Positions 22,816 to 35,132 of a DNA stretch of 64,000 nucleotides are shown here, one piece after another. The DNA is from Balamuthia mandrillaris. Taxonomy: Eukaryota > Discosea > Longamoebia > Balamuthiidae. Made by a program: the position numbers and the translations under genes. Location: positions 1 through 64,000 of the forward strand of contig JAVKOQ010000035.1 in the NCBI GenBank assembly GCA_031835245.1, given 5' to 3'. Under the pieces are notes generated by a model that was not told where the DNA came from, made no database searches, and worked only from the letters and a program-made list of their open reading frames with translations. Position 1 is the first letter of the stretch. Every line of letters begins with the position of its first letter.

Positions 22816-23326
22816 TTCTTTTCTTTGAGGATTAAAACAATTTTTGTTCAAAAATCTGCTTAACCGTCACACAAAAAAAATAAACTTTAAAAAAAAATCT
22901 TTGGTGAACGATGGCTGATTCTCTCTTCTCTCTCTTTTTTTGTTCCTCCGTCTGATTAAAAATAAAATATAAATAATAGGGTACCCTGCTAAAATAAAAT
23001 CAAAAATCAAATCACGGCCCTCGAACTCGCCGACTCACTCTCCCTCTCTTTCCGCCTTCCTCTCTCACTCTTGGCGTGTCTGCAGTTTCCCCGCCTTTTT
23101 TTGAACGAAAAGTCCAACCGAAAAAAACGCGGGAAAAAAGTAACATTTGGCGCCAAAACCGCCAACAAAAAAACTCCGTGATTTATTGGCAGGAAACCCT
23201 CAGGCGTTACCTTTACTCTCGTGTCGACAGCTGACGTAAGTTACGCCTGAAGGAATGCCAAGAATGAGAACGAGAAGCGAGCAGAGCGATGTGGAAGAGA
23301 ATCGAGAGAGAGTGAGAAATGATGTA

Positions 23327-23373
<47 letters not shown>

Positions 23374-23498
23374 AACAACAACTGCAAAATAACAAATGTT
23401 GGCAGATGATAGTTAACACAATACAATGAGTAAGCAAATGTGAATAGAAAGACAGAAAAAAAAGGGTTGGTTGCTTTTGTTTTGGGTTGTCTCATTTT
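22816..23498. promoter_or_regulatory. Rb-like gene upstream region with E2F-type sites
   Basis: This 683-bp gap precedes the Rb-like gene (minus strand). A perfect E2F palindrome, TTTGGCGCCAAA, lies at 23146-23157. AACGCGGGAAAA at 23126-23137 reads TTTTCCCGCGTT on the gene strand, again an E2F consensus. A weaker TTTCCCCGCC is at 23086-23095. TGTCGACAGC is at 23222-23231 and a (GA)n tract at about 23331-23370. Pocket-protein genes in animals are E2F targets; autoregulation here is inference. Confidence 0.6.
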
Positions 23499-25259
23499 TT
23501 ATCCATCGCTATGCTGATAGTCCAACACTTTGAGGGTGTTTCTGGTGCCTATCGCGAGTCTGCTGTCCTCAAAATGTAGTGTAGATACTGCACTGTCCTG
23601 CGGCAATGTGGCTATGCAACGCCTTCGTCGCAGGTCCGTTATCTGGTCAAGAAAAGAACTTCAGCCACTGAACAACAAAGTTCCAAAGGAAAGAGAAAGA
23701 AAGAGGAGAGAAGAAAAAGGAAACAAAGGAGAACAAGAGGAGACCAGAGCAGAGAAGACAGGTAAAATAAACTATGACGGAGGACAAAGTACCTTCACTG
23801 TTTCATCAGCAGAGCCAGACACAATCTTCAAGTCATCAAACTGCACGCAACCAACAGGACCGCCGTGGTCCGCCATGGAGAACAAACACCGCGCCTTGAG
23901 GTTGTTCTTTCGGGTGTCCCACACTCTCACTGTCTTGTCCAAGGATGCGCTGACAATCGTGTTTTCTCGCAGTTGGATGGAGGCTACGGAGGCGTTGTGG
24001 CCCGAAATGGTATTGATACATCGGAGTGTCTCCAAGTCCCATACTATGTAACGATAAGGAGAAAAGAAAAAGGGAAAAGCAAAGGAGATGCAAGAAAAAG
24101 AATACGGCAAAAAAAAAAACATCAAAAGAAAGAGAAAAGTAAGTTAGTTCCAGCAAACAGTCCCAAGGGTTGAAAGTCATTAGCACTTACTTTTGATGGT
24201 GTGATCGGCAGAGCCAGAGACCAAGGTCCTGTCCTCAAAACACAGGCACCAAACGGAGCCGGTATGGCCCTGCAGCGCCGCGCTCTCGTTCTGAGGGTTG
24301 CGGGCCTCCTCCTCCTGGCTCGGGTGGAGCTTCCACACCCTCATGGTGCTATCCTGCGAGCCGCTGAGGAGGAGGCGCCCCTCAAACTGAAGGCAGCAGA
24401 TCCGCTTGCCATGGCCCACCAGGGTCTTGTAGCAAAAGCCCGAGTCCAGGCTCCACAACTTTAAGAGGTTGTCGTCCGCCCCGCTGATGATCCTCTGCTC
24501 GTCAAAGCGGAGGCAGCGCACAGGCGCGCTGTGGCCAAAGAGCGTGTTGGAACAGGTCATGTGCTCCACGTCCCACACCTTGACCACCTTGTCTATGCTG
24601 CCGCTAACCAGAGTGTTACCCCTGATCTGCACACAGGAAATGGGGCAAACGGTCACGGGGGTCCACCAGTGGGTCAGCCGCTCAAAGGCGGTGGAGGGGT
24701 AGAAGCCCGGCGTAAGCCAGTTGCGCTCGGAGGCGCGCCCCATGGCAAAGTGCCTGCGCAGCCATCGAGAGTACTCCTCCCGCTCCTTCTTGCCTATTTC
24801 CCTGCTCTTCTCTCCTTCGTCATGCTGTGGTCGGTGGTGGTTTGTTGTGGCCGCTGAGGAGGAAGCGTCCCACGTTTTTTTCTTTTGCTGTTGTTTTTTG
24901 TGGTAATAGTCCTCCTCTCCTCCTCCTCCTTCTCCCTCTCCTTCGCCCTCTCCTCCTCCTTCTTCCTCCTCGTCGTCCGTCAGAGCAGCCTCCCTCTTCT
25001 CACCATGACGATTCCTTGGCGAGGGGGAGGAGGAGGAGGAGGCCGCCATCAAAGGCACGCTACGCCGTTGGATGTAGCGCTGCTTCCACACGTTGGCGGC
25101 CACGCCGAGGTCCCGCAAGCGCGGGGAGGCCGCCAGCAGCATCAACAGGTCCTGGTCCTTCAGGAAGGAGAAGACATGCTCCGTGCAGGCCGACGGCAAG
25201 GAAGCCAAGGTAGCCGGGCTGGGGGAACCACCGCGAACATCTCCCGCCGGTGTGGTCAT
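23499..25259 (-). CDS. F-box/WD40 protein, second copy type
   Basis: Three exons, 25259-24191, 24043-23793 and 23642-23499, close in frame to 487 residues. An F-box-like stretch (LASLPSACTEHVFSFLKDQD, then VWKQRYIQR) lies at residues about 18-66. A low-complexity acidic/Gly/Lys linker follows, then WD40 blades: NTLVSGSIDKVVKVWDVE, RIISGADDNLLKLWSLD, LLLSGSQDSTMRVWKL, TLVSGSADHTIKIWDLE, TIVSASLDKTVRVWDTR, KIVSGSADETVKITDLR and a degenerate last blade. It should form a seven-blade propeller that presents substrates to an SCF ligase. It differs from the F-box/WD40 gene at 10551-13147 in length and linker, so the two are not a recent tandem copy. Confidence 0.88.
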
Positions 25260-25553
25260 AGCTCCCCTTCTTTTTTTCTTTTTTTAATATTTTTTTTTGG
25301 GGTAATTTTTATTTTTTTTTTCGGTTGGATTGTCTACAAAAAATGGATCTTTGATGGGTTTGACAAGAGGTGGAGCAACCGTGCTGCTCAGATTGGAATT
25401 AATGTCAGCACAAAACGCGAGGAAAAACTGGAGCGGTTGAGCTGCATTGCTGCACTACAACGGCGAGGAAGGTCAAGAAGTGCAGAACAGCTGCAGGAGG
25501 AGAGCTCCCACTGACATGAGTGACGGTGAAACAAAGAAAAGAAAGAAAAGAAA
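25260..25553. promoter_or_regulatory. Divergent promoter, F-box/WD40 and DENN genes
   Basis: A 294-bp gap separates two divergent ATGs (25259 minus, 25554 plus). It is T-rich near the minus-strand gene and has GTCTACAAAAA near 25331, a one-base variant of the GTCGACAAA motif seen at other starts. No gene seen. Confidence 0.4.
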
Positions 25554-26940
25554 ATGGAGGAAGGAGGAAACAAAGTACCTCCTGGGAAGGCGCTGGGGCA
25601 GGAGGTGGCTGAAACCCCGCCTGATGATGGGATCGCTCCCAAGGCAGAGGCGGGAGGAGACAGCGTGGCTGCCGCTGCCCGCTTGCCCAACGTATCCCAC
25701 ATCCTGCTGGCCGAGTTTGACATTGACAAAGGCAGCACGTTGCGTTACCAGGTTCCTCAGCCCGTTCCTTTCAGCACTCCAGAGTAAAAAACAGATAGCC
25801 TGCTTGTTCTCCTTCTTCTTGTTCTTCTTATTTTTTAAAAAAACTAAGTTAAACCCTAAACAAAAAGTGCACTGGCAGATAAAATGCTTCCGGACGGAGC
25901 ACAAAACCAGGAATGGGATTGGAACATGTTTTTTCTCAACCGTGCCCTCCTTCAAAATGTACGTGGTTTGGTGTTGTTTGCTTTTGCAACCTCTGTTGTC
26001 ATGTGCCTGCTTTGCTTTTCGTTTCTTGTTGTCTTATGTTGTTGTTCTTCACTTTGTTCTTATTCTCTGCATTCTTGTTGTTGTTGTTCTTGTTGGTTGT
26101 TGTTGTTGTTGTTGTTCTTCTTCTTCTTCTTCTTCTTCTTCTTGTTCTTCTTCTTCTTGTTCTTCTTCTTCTTCTTGTTCTTCTTGTTCTTCTTCTTCTT
26201 CTTCTTCTTCTTCTTCTTCTTCTTCTTCTTTCTACTTTATTCGTTCAGCTTTCTGCCTTCCTTTCTTCTTTCTACTATCTTCTATCTGTCTTTGTTCTTT
26301 CTATCCTGTTTCTATTTGTATCTCACTTTCGATATGTGTTATTATTAAAAGCCAAAAAAGCTAAACTCAAGCGAAGAAGGGTGGGAGCTCATTGTCAACG
26401 AGTCTTCTACCGGCCAAGAACAGCAGGAGCCACCAGCACAGCCGACCAACAGTGACAAAGAGGAGGAGGAGGATCATGGGATGCTCTATTGTCTTACTCT
26501 CATCCATTGTCGAAAGGATGATCGCGTGCGGCGAGGAGCAACCATTCGTTCCTTATGCCTTTGTACTCACTTTAGCTTCGTTAACGTTTTCCGGGTCTCT
26601 CTCTCTTTCCTCCTTTTCTCCTCTTTGCTCTGCTTCTCCTTGTTCGCTTCTTACTGTCGTTTTAAAACACAGCCATTAGTATTCAGAGCATTGCAAGAGT
26701 ATTTCCATGAACCAACTTTGGAGACGTTGACCCAACTCTATGCCCATGTCAACTCTCTGAACTTGAGTACCGTATCTCAAATCATACGTGCCACTAGGAT
26801 GTGGAGTCAATATAGCATAAAGCCTCTCTATACTTTTCTGGATGCGTCGTTTTGGGAGGAGGCCGCCAAAGAGCGAGTAGAGCAGGATGTCATCAAAGTA
26901 CCTTTGCACTATGGACTTGATCAAGTGGAAGAGGTTTTAA

Positions 26941-26986
<46 letters not shown>

Positions 26987-28558
26987 TGCTCACCTTCTCG
27001 AAACGCCAAACAACAGATCCACTTGTTACATCTCTTTAGGACATTCAAAGTTAGTGGGGTCGTTAACTTATACTACGGTACGGTTGTCTTTCTCCTCTTT
27101 TTTTTTTTATTTCTGCGACTAAACAAAAGGCCTTACAAAATGAGCAGCAATATTGCTACAGAAGCGAGTGTTAGTATTAGGACACAACAGGCCTGCCTCT
27201 GAGGTATGTCAATGCGTGTTGTCCCTCATTGCATTGACTTGTCCTCCACTATGGGGCATTTTGGCCGAACGATGCTTCCCTTATGTCAGCCTTCACGATA
27301 TCGAATACGCAACAGCAAGTGGTCCCTTTACATCTGTGTACTCTCTCTCTCTCTCTCTCTCTCTCTTCCTCGCTCGCTGAGTTCTAATATTTCTTTCTTA
27401 CGTTACTCTGTTTCTCGTTGTTTTACAAAAAAATAGTAAAGGATTTATAGCGGGAACAACGAATCCATTCTTTCGAGAGCATTGTCAATGGGAAGTGTTG
27501 GCTGATCTCGAGAAAGGACAAGTAGTCATCGCCAAAACCGCCGAGTTCATCTTCCAACACATTGGAGAGAACCGTTTAAGCCAAGCCTCCTCTTCTGGAG
27601 GATTTTCCTTCAAGAAAAGCAAGAGCATTGCGCCCTCTTCTTCTCGCTCCTCCTCTTCCTCTTTGAGCTTGAAAGGAGATTCGGACCAGCAGCAGAAGCC
27701 TGGCGCAAAGCTCATTTCCCAACTGAAAAAGGGCATTCTTCTTCGTTGTGGAGAGGATTGGATGCGTCAAAAGTTTAAGGAACATACACTTCAAATGTTG
27801 GAGTTGGCGTTGGAAACATCCACGGTAGAGACTCATTCTCCTCTTCAAAGCAGAGCATCACCCACTTCCTCTTCTTCTTCCATCTCTCAAAGTTTTCTCC
27901 TTGTCATCAAAGAACTCAAAACAACAGAAGCCTTCAAACGCTTTCGACGTTGGGTGAATGGCGGCTTCAACCTCAACGACCTTCTTTCACCCGTATCGTC
28001 TCCTTCTTCCTCCACATCCTCCTTCCGCACGCGACGAAGAGCCAACTCCTCTTCCATCCTCACGCAAGAAGCCAAAAAGAGAATGGTCGTGCAGTTTGTT
28101 CGCCAGTTGCACATCTCCCACGATCGCCTCCTTGATTTGAGCGTGGATGAGGAGCAGCTGGTCAGCTTGGACAACACGTTTGCTAACCTGTTGGCTCTTG
28201 TTCGCTCCGAGGATGACTTGCAAGAGGTTCGTCTACCCCTATTGCTCTAGGGAGAGAGAGAGAGGAGAACATGATTTAACGCAGGCTTGTCCTTGTGGAT
28301 AGTTTCTGGCGTTTGTGTATTTATACTTTGGAGAGGTGGAAGTGCTTCACAGCCTGCTGCCGTTGATAACCAGTGAGCCGCTGCGCCTGCAAGCCTCCCT
28401 CTTCCTCTCCCGGCTGTTGGACTATAAGGTTTTTATTACCACCGGCCCCCCCGTTGTGCTTCCCTTTCTTTTCTCTCTTCTTCTCACTTAATATCTCCCT
28501 CCTTCAGGACAAATGTATGCGTGGTGATCAAGCAGTTCTCAACTCTTTTGTTCCATAG
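25554..28558 (+). CDS. DENN-domain protein, Afi1/MesA type
   Basis: Exons read as 25554-25751, about 25868-25958, 26361-26594, 26673-26933, 27017-27077, 27148-27337, 27437-28226, 28303-28428 and 28508-28558, giving about 670 residues. The start has the Afi1 signature HILLAEFDIDKGSTLRYQ, then ALADKMLPDGAQ and DWNMFFLN. The DENN core follows: MLYCLTLIHCRKDDRVRRGA, ICTHFSFVNVFR-type text, ALQEYF, and AILLQKRVLVLGHNRPASE. GFIAGTTNPFF closes the domain. Afi1 in yeast docks Arf3 for polarity; DENN proteins are commonly Rab exchange factors. A Ser-rich insert and a helical C-terminus complete it. The junction of exons 1 and 2 misses phase by two bases, so a microexon or odd site is likely there. Confidence 0.82.
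26119..26231 (+). repeat. (TTC)n/(TTCTTG)n intronic repeat
   Basis: Trinucleotide TTC repeat, preceded by TTG/TTGTTC units, in the long third intron (25959-26360) of the DENN gene. It gives poly-Phe, poly-Leu and poly-Ser shadow frames. Confidence 0.85.
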
Positions 28559-28631
28559 AACAGCAAAGAGGGAGAGAGGGAGAGAGAGAGAGAGAGAGAG
28601 AACAAAGAAAAAAAGATTTACTATTCGCTAC

Positions 28632-29490
28632 TTACTTGCTGCTCTTTTTGGAGGCATTGTTAGTTGTTGCAGACTTTTCTTCCCCTTCCTTCTTCTTCTC
28701 ACCGTCCTTCTCTCCTTCCTCTCCCTCTTTCTTCTCCTTCTCCTTCTCCTTCTTATCCTTCTCCTCCAAGGCCTTTCGCTCCGCAGCCTTCAAGTCCAAC
28801 TTATTGTTGATCAAATTGTGCATCGCAATAATGGAACGAATGAGAGAGGACAAGTAGATCACCAACATCATGTCGTTAGTCTTGACGGCAAAGGCCTTGA
28901 CGGCCTCCTCCACGTTCAAGTTGGGCAGCAAGTTGAAGATGTCTTGCAGCTGGTTGATAATGTTGTGGTTGATGGGAAGTTTGCCCTCGCACACGTTGGA
29001 TAAGTATTGGTGCATCTCCTTGAGATGAACCAAGAGGCTTCTCAGGGAGAGCAGTTTGGCGTTAACGTTGGTGGCCACCGTGCTGATGGAGGAGTCATGG
29101 ATGTCGCGGAGGAGGTGCTCCACTCCCACCTCTTCGGCCTCGACTGCGCCGATCTCAGAGGGGATGTGTTTGAATGTCATCTTGGACTCTTTTCCGTCCT
29201 GTTTTTTTTTTGGTATGTTTGTTATTGGTTGTGTTGAGAGCGAAAGCAAAAAACGAGGAGAGAAGAAAGCGAGAAATGTACCTCAGACACTTCTTCTTGA
29301 GTGACGTAGGCCTTGGTAGGAAGGCCAAGCTCTGTTGGTACCACGTTGATGATGACGAGAACAGGGTTGGGAGTGTATCTGCGCCACAGCTCGTTGATCT
29401 CCAGGTCAGCTGGTCTTATCTTGGGGCCAGTGCTGTACCAACCCACCACATGTTCCTTGGCTTTGGTTGGCCAGCAACAGGGAGAGTAAA

Positions 29491-29531
<41 letters not shown>

Positions 29532-30089
29532 GAGTTAGAAACAGAGGTTGATGAAATAAAGAAGGAAAAGCAGACGGTACCGTTGACCTTCCTGAACATG
29601 GCAAACATGTTCTCGTGGTAGTCGTGGTCCAAAAACCAAATGCTTGGGTTGCGAGCGTCCTCTTCGAAAGGAACTGGAAGGAAAGAGAAAGAACGCAATC
29701 AGGCGTGAGGAGAACACAAAGAAGAATTGAAGAAGAAAAAACAGTGCAAGAAGTGACGTGAAGTGAAGGATGCAAAGAGAAAGAATGAGAAGAGAGAAAG
29801 CGAGAAAAGAGGATGGAAAGAAAGCAAGCAAGAAAAGAAGAGAGAGAGCGAGAGAGAGAGTCAAAAAAAACACAATACCAGCATAACTGTTTGTGATGTC
29901 AACCACGCCCTTGTTGGTCTCGCCAAGCAGCACGCCCACAACACGCTTCTTAGTGTCCTTGGCCACTCGGTTGTAGTGATCGACCACGCTCAGCAGCACC
30001 AGTGGGTGCACCACCACGCTCTGCGGCAGATGGCTCGCCACACCCAACACAGAAGCCGAGGTCCCTGTCGAAGCCTTGTCAGAACTCAT
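28632..30089 (-). CDS. RPN8: 26S proteasome lid subunit RPN8 (PSMD7)
   Basis: Four exons, 30089-29879, 29673-29581, 29460-29282 and 29198-28632, close in frame to 349 residues. The MPN domain starts [17 protein letters not shown] with VVGVLLGE next, then [19 protein letters not shown] and [11 protein letters not shown]. The zinc-binding HxHx7SxxD of an active JAMM site is not seen, as expected for RPN8, the inactive partner of RPN11. The second half is the helical region ([38 protein letters not shown]) used for lid assembly. It ends in a Lys/Glu-rich tail. eIF3f is a paralogue with similar MPN fold, but the helical half fits RPN8 better. Confidence 0.92.
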
Positions 30090-30342
30090 TTTGCTCTCTC
30101 TCTCTGTTCTTCTTCCTCCCCACCGCTACGCCGCTGCTACTCTCTTTGCAATCTTTTTTTTTTTTCGTTTCACTCAACTTTTTTTTTGGGTTTTTTTTCA
30201 GCGTCGACAAAAATTGAAACGTGGATTTTTGGTGGCGCTTGAGGAGGCGAATATCCGATGTTTTTTGTCGTCACCACCGTGACGACATGAAATAAAGCTC
30301 CACCAAAAGAAGAAGAAAGAAAAGTTGGAGAGAGGAAGAAAA
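30090..30342. promoter_or_regulatory. Divergent promoter of RPN8 and IST1
   Basis: A 253-bp gap separates divergent starts. CGTCGACAAA sits at 30202-30211, almost centrally, between T-rich tracts. The same motif recurs before several other genes here. Confidence 0.45.
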
Positions 30343-30550
30343 ATGCAGTCTCTGATGGGGTTGGTAGGCCTGAAGGCGTTGTGTTTTGGTTTGTTTTTTT
30401 TTGTTTATCTATGTGCTCACCCCCCTTTTTTTTTGTGTTCTTGCAATAGTTGGTTATGGCCGTCCTTCAGCGCACATAAATGGTTTTTTTTTTGCATTCT
30501 TTGCTCTCGCTCTGCTCAACACCCCTCTCTCTCCCTCTCCCTCTCTCTCC

Positions 30551-30581
<31 letters not shown>

Positions 30582-32014
30582 GCGCTCTTTCTTACTTGCT
30601 GTGTGTTTTGTTAGCAAAATCCAACTGAGCAGCGCCTGCGTACGTATGCGTCTGCGAAAGACAAAGAAGGTGGAACAGCTCAAAGCACAGGAACGTGAAA
30701 TAGTGGAGCTGATAGGCCAAGGCAAGGAAGACTTTGCTAAAATCAAAGTACGTCATCCTTTTTAAAGCCCTTGATCTTGCACTTGTTAACCTCTTTTTCC
30801 TTCCTACTTCTTTCTTCTTCTTCGTCGTCTTCTGCTTGTTCTTCTTCTTCTTCTTCTTCTTCTTCTTCTTCTTCTTCTTCACTTGTTATTGTTCTTCTTG
30901 TTCTTGTTCTTGGTCTTGTTCTGCTTCTTGTTCTTGTTCTTCTTGTTCTCCTTCTTGTTCTTGTTCGTGTTCTTGTTCTTCTTCTTCTTCTTGTTCTTCT
31001 TCGTTCTTGTCCTCTCTTTTCTAAAAAGGTGGAACAACTTATAAGGGACATTTATCTCACAGAAGCATTTGATATTTTGGACTTATTCTCCGAGGTGGTG
31101 CAAGCACGGCTTGGCATTTTGGAAGTTTCCACGTTCGTTATTGCTCTCTTATCCTTCCTTCATTTTCGTGCTGTGAATATGACCTCCTTCTCTTTCTATG
31201 TTATCTATCTTTGTTTTTGTTTTGTTCTTTTGAGCAGTACAGTACCAAAGGAGATTAGGGAGGCTGTGTACAGTTTAGTTTGGTCTTTTCTTCGGCTCCC
31301 CATTCCAGAACTTAAACAGGTTTTTCTTTTCCTTTCTCTTGTTTTTTTTTCTTGCTTATCATCCGTTTTTAGTTTGCGATACAAATGAAACTCAAGTTCG
31401 GAGAGGAAATGCTCAAAGATGCTCTCTCCAATCACAGTGGCTTTGTCAATGAAAAGGTTTCTGCTTTCTCCTTTCTCCTTTCTCCTTCTTTCTCCTTTCT
31501 CAACATTTTATTTTGTAAACTTTAGTTGTTTACAAAACTGAGCGTGACAATCCCCGCGCCAAGCCTGGTGGCTCGACACCTACACAGGCTATGTCCGGAC
31601 CGCTACCCAGCCATCTCCGACGTGGACGCCATGCTGATGGACGACGCCGTGCCGGATGCTCCTTCCTCAGATGACTTTGCTGCCTCCTCTCAGGATCTCT
31701 TCTCCGATGACGGCGACGTTGTTGGAGGGCTTGGCGATGAGGAGGAGCAAAGGGTGATGGCTGCTGCTGAGAATGCTGCCAAAGGAGGTGGAAATGCTGA
31801 CGACCTTCGACGACAATTGGATGCTCTTTCTTCGCCTCCAACTTCTTCCTCGTCATCTCCCGCCACCCAACAACAACAGGAAACGAACGTGATCCATTTT
31901 CCATCACCGCCGCCATCGACCTCCACTCCTTCCTCAACGACGACCAAAGCCAAAGAGGAGGATGAGTATGCCGCTTTGAGTGCACGTTTCGAAGCCCTCA
32001 AACGTGGCCTTTAA
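30343..32014 (+). CDS. IST1: IST1 homologue (ESCRT-III)
   Basis: Seven exons close in frame to 312 residues: 30343-30377, 30471-30482, 30615-30747, 31029-31132, 31238-31319, 31373-31456, 31526-32014. The 12-nt second exon was chosen because it restores phase and yields KAAHKCKIQL, matching the AAKCK start of plant IST1 proteins. The Ist1 helical domain covers residues about 10-175: LKAQEREIVELIGQGKEDFA, IKVEQLIRDIYLTEAFDIL, VPKEIREAVYSLVW, IPELKQ. The acidic linker ends in ALSARFEALKRGL, a MIT-interacting motif for binding VPS4. The protein regulates ESCRT-III in multivesicular bodies and cell division. The first two exons are the less certain part. Confidence 0.88.
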
Positions 32015-32065
32015 CCATCTTGCTTTGTTCTTTCTTTTTTGAACAAAATGTACATTTATCTCTTT

Positions 32066-32066
<1 letters not shown>

Positions 32067-32163
<97 letters not shown>
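32067..32163 (+). repeat. (CTTT)n tetranucleotide repeat
   Basis: About 24 tandem CTTT units fill most of the 193-bp gap between the IST1 stop and the threonine synthase ATG, so it likely lies in the threonine synthase 5' leader or promoter. Confidence 0.9.
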
Positions 32164-32164
<1 letters not shown>

Positions 32165-32207
32165 CTCTCTCTCTTCTTCGCCAAAAAAGAGAGAAGAGAA
32201 AGAAAGG

Positions 32208-32720
32208 ATGGTGCTGTCCTATGTGAGCACAAGAGGGGAGAAAGGCCTGTCCTTCGTGGAGGCGGTAATGGCGGGCTATGCCTCCGACGGGGGCATGATC
32301 CTCCCCGAAACCATCCCTCCTCTCTCTTCCTCCCAGCTCCTTCACTGGCTGCAACAAATCGAAACCGCTGAGAAAAGGGAGTCTGGCTCTGCTTCATCGT
32401 CTTTTTACGCTCAGCTTTGCGCTCAACTCTGTGCGCTGTTCATCGATGAGACAGAAATCCCTCGGGAGGATCTTTGCTCCCTCGTGGAAGAGACTTTTGT
32501 GGACGCTTCCTCCTCCCGTTTTGCCTTCTGCGAAGATGAATTGATTCCCATCGTTTCCTTGGAAGGAGATCAAGCTTCTCCTTTGTTCCTCGCGGAGCTG
32601 TTCAATGGACCGAGTTTGGCGTTCAAAGACTTGGGGCTGCAGTTCTTGGGCAACCTCTTGCAGTACTTGTTGAAGAGACGCAACGACGAGGCCGAGAAGA
32701 ACGCCGCTTTGAAAGAGGTT

Positions 32721-32758
<38 letters not shown>

Positions 32759-33064
32759 GTCTCTTTTCTCCTCTGAAATGATGTAATGCTGCAGAAAGTG
32801 CCGGAGCACCTCACCTTGCTTGTTGCCACTTCTGGTGATACTGGTTAGTTGCTCTTCTCCTGTCCTTTTGTCTCTCAAGTCGTTCTCGTCCTGGTTCTCT
32901 TGCTGTTCTTTCTTTCTTCTTAGTGCTTTTGTTGTTGATGACTCAGTTGGACCCAACAGGGAGTGCGGCAATGGAAGCTGTCAGAGATAAAGCAGGAATG
33001 GACATCATCGTCTGCTATCCTGGCAATGGCCGAATCAGCTCCATGCAGGAACTACAGGTGCACG

Positions 33065-33095
<31 letters not shown>

Positions 33096-33598
33096 GTTGT
33101 CGTCATTCTTTAGTACTCTGATATATCTTCGTTTGAATGGTCAGATGACAACAATTAAAGCCACAAACGTGCATGCATTGTCGGTGGACGCCAACTCGGA
33201 CGACATTGATGTGTTTGTCAAGCAATTGTTTGAGGACCTGCCCTTTAAAAAGAAGCATGGCATCTCTTCTCTCAACTCGGTCAACTGGGCACGAATTATG
33301 ATTCAGATTGTCCATTACTTTTACTGTTATTTCCAAGTCGTTCACCGTCTTCAAGAGAAACAGGTACCTCTCTCTCTCTCTCTCTCTCTTCAAGCATGAG
33401 CGGTTCTAATGTTATCTATAATATAATGAAGGAAGTAACGGAGGAGTCGTCGTTGCCCACTGTTCGTTTTGCTATTCCCTCTGGTGGCTTTGGTAACGCT
33501 ACAGCAGGTTTCATAGCACAAAAGATGGGACTTCCCATCGAGCTTTTAGTTTGTGTTAACAAAAATGTTAGTCTCTCTTCTCTTTCCTTTCTCTCTCC

Positions 33599-33638
<40 letters not shown>

Positions 33639-34391
33639 TTCTCTCTCTTTGCTCATTCTCCTGATACATTCTCTGCCTTAGGATGTACTGCACCAATACT
33701 TTTCGAATGGCAGACTTAAGAAAGCTGACCATGTAGATACTACTATAGCGCCATCCATGGGTATTGTCTCTATCTTTCTGTCTCTTCGCTCTTCTTAACC
33801 GCACAACCTCTCGACCTTCACAGATATAGGAGTGCCGTATAACATTGAACGTTTTTTCTACATCACGACTGGCGATCCTTCCCAAGTTACACTTCGAATC
33901 AAGGCCTTGAACGAGGGCAAAGAATATCACAACGACCAACCCTCTTCCTCCTCCACGACCATCCAGTCCTGTGCTGTCTCAGAGGACGAAATCATGAAGA
34001 CCATTCGTGAAACCCATCAAAACTGTGGATACCTTCTTGATCCACATTCTGCTGTTGGTTAGTTTTTTTCCCATCTCCTTTGTGCCTCTCTCTAACTTTT
34101 TTTTTTTGTAATTTGTTGGTTACCCTTTGGTGCCAAGGTGTGTTTGGTGCCAGAGCTGTGGTTTCTTCGGCGCCAACATGTTGCTTGTTGACAGCTCATC
34201 CTGCCAAGTTTGCGGAGACGGTGAAGAGGAGCACTGGCATCGATCCAGAACTACCCTCCTTCTTGCAGGACATCCACGACAGGCCTATCTGCAAACGAGA
34301 CATTCGACCGGATGAAGATCCTGCACAGGTGTTGAGACAAGTCATTGAGACACTTTATGCTTCCAGACATCAACAACCCTCCTCCGAATAA
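32208..34391 (+). CDS. Threonine synthase
   Basis: Eight exons close in frame to 525 residues: 32208-32717, 32795-32843, 32960-33057, 33145-33363, 33432-33566, 33682-33760, 33824-34057, 34138-34391. The N-terminus (YVSTRGEKGLSFVEAVMAG, LASDGGM-type text) and the PLP lysine in PSLAFKDLGLQF are diagnostic. LLVATSGDTGSAAMEA and PSGGFGNATAG form the phosphate and cofactor loops. The enzyme makes threonine from O-phosphohomoserine in the aspartate pathway. The length and the NVHALSVDANSDD stretch fit the fungal Thr4/THNSL branch rather than the short bacterial form; animal THNSL proteins have lost threonine synthesis, so a side activity cannot be excluded. No transit peptide is seen. Confidence 0.9.
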
Positions 34392-34442
34392 TGAATGAAT
34401 GAACGCGAGGAAAGAAGGAACACAAAAAAAAAAACAATCGTT

Positions 34443-35096
34443 TCATTGGTTGCTGTCTGACCGACACTCCACATCAGAAGGTCGCAGTGCTTCCAGTTGT
34501 TGAAGTATTTCGTGGAACGACGGGCTGTGTGACGAGGTACAAGATGTGAACAGATTTGATTGAGCAGGCGGAAGACAGATAGGGAGGAAGAAAGAAGAGA
34601 AAGTAGATACCGTTGCTTGGGGTTTTGGTTGAGGCATTGTTGGAGGAGGGTGGCAAGGGCAGGAGGACAATTTGTGGGCGTTGGTAGCATGACTTTTTCG
34701 TGGGCGACCATGTAGATCACTCGGAATGGGTTTACGCCTCGGAAGGGCGGCTCTCCTGTTAGCAACTCCCAAAGTACCACTCCAAAGCTGTATATCGTAA
34801 GAGAGAAGTATAGAGCATGAGAGAGAGAGAGAGAGCGAAAGAGAAAGTAGAATGTAAAAACATCACTCTACAACAAAAACTAACCTATAAACATCGGCCT
34901 TTTCGGTATATCTTTGCTCTCTTAGCATTTCTGGTGCCATCCACTTCGCAAAGAACACTAAAGGTGAAAATGGAGAAACAGGTGTTGGAAGGAGGAGGGG
35001 TAGGTACCTGTGGCGTTCCAACTCGAGTCATAGTGCTTGTCACCGCTCGCACTCGACTCATTCCACTAATAAATTGTACAATTAAAAAGACATGGC

Positions 35097-35132
<36 letters not shown>

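Noticed and set aside
32020-32397. Phe/Leu-Ser and Lys-Glu frames over the (CTTT)n repeat
   Set aside because: Pure tetranucleotide repeat translation.
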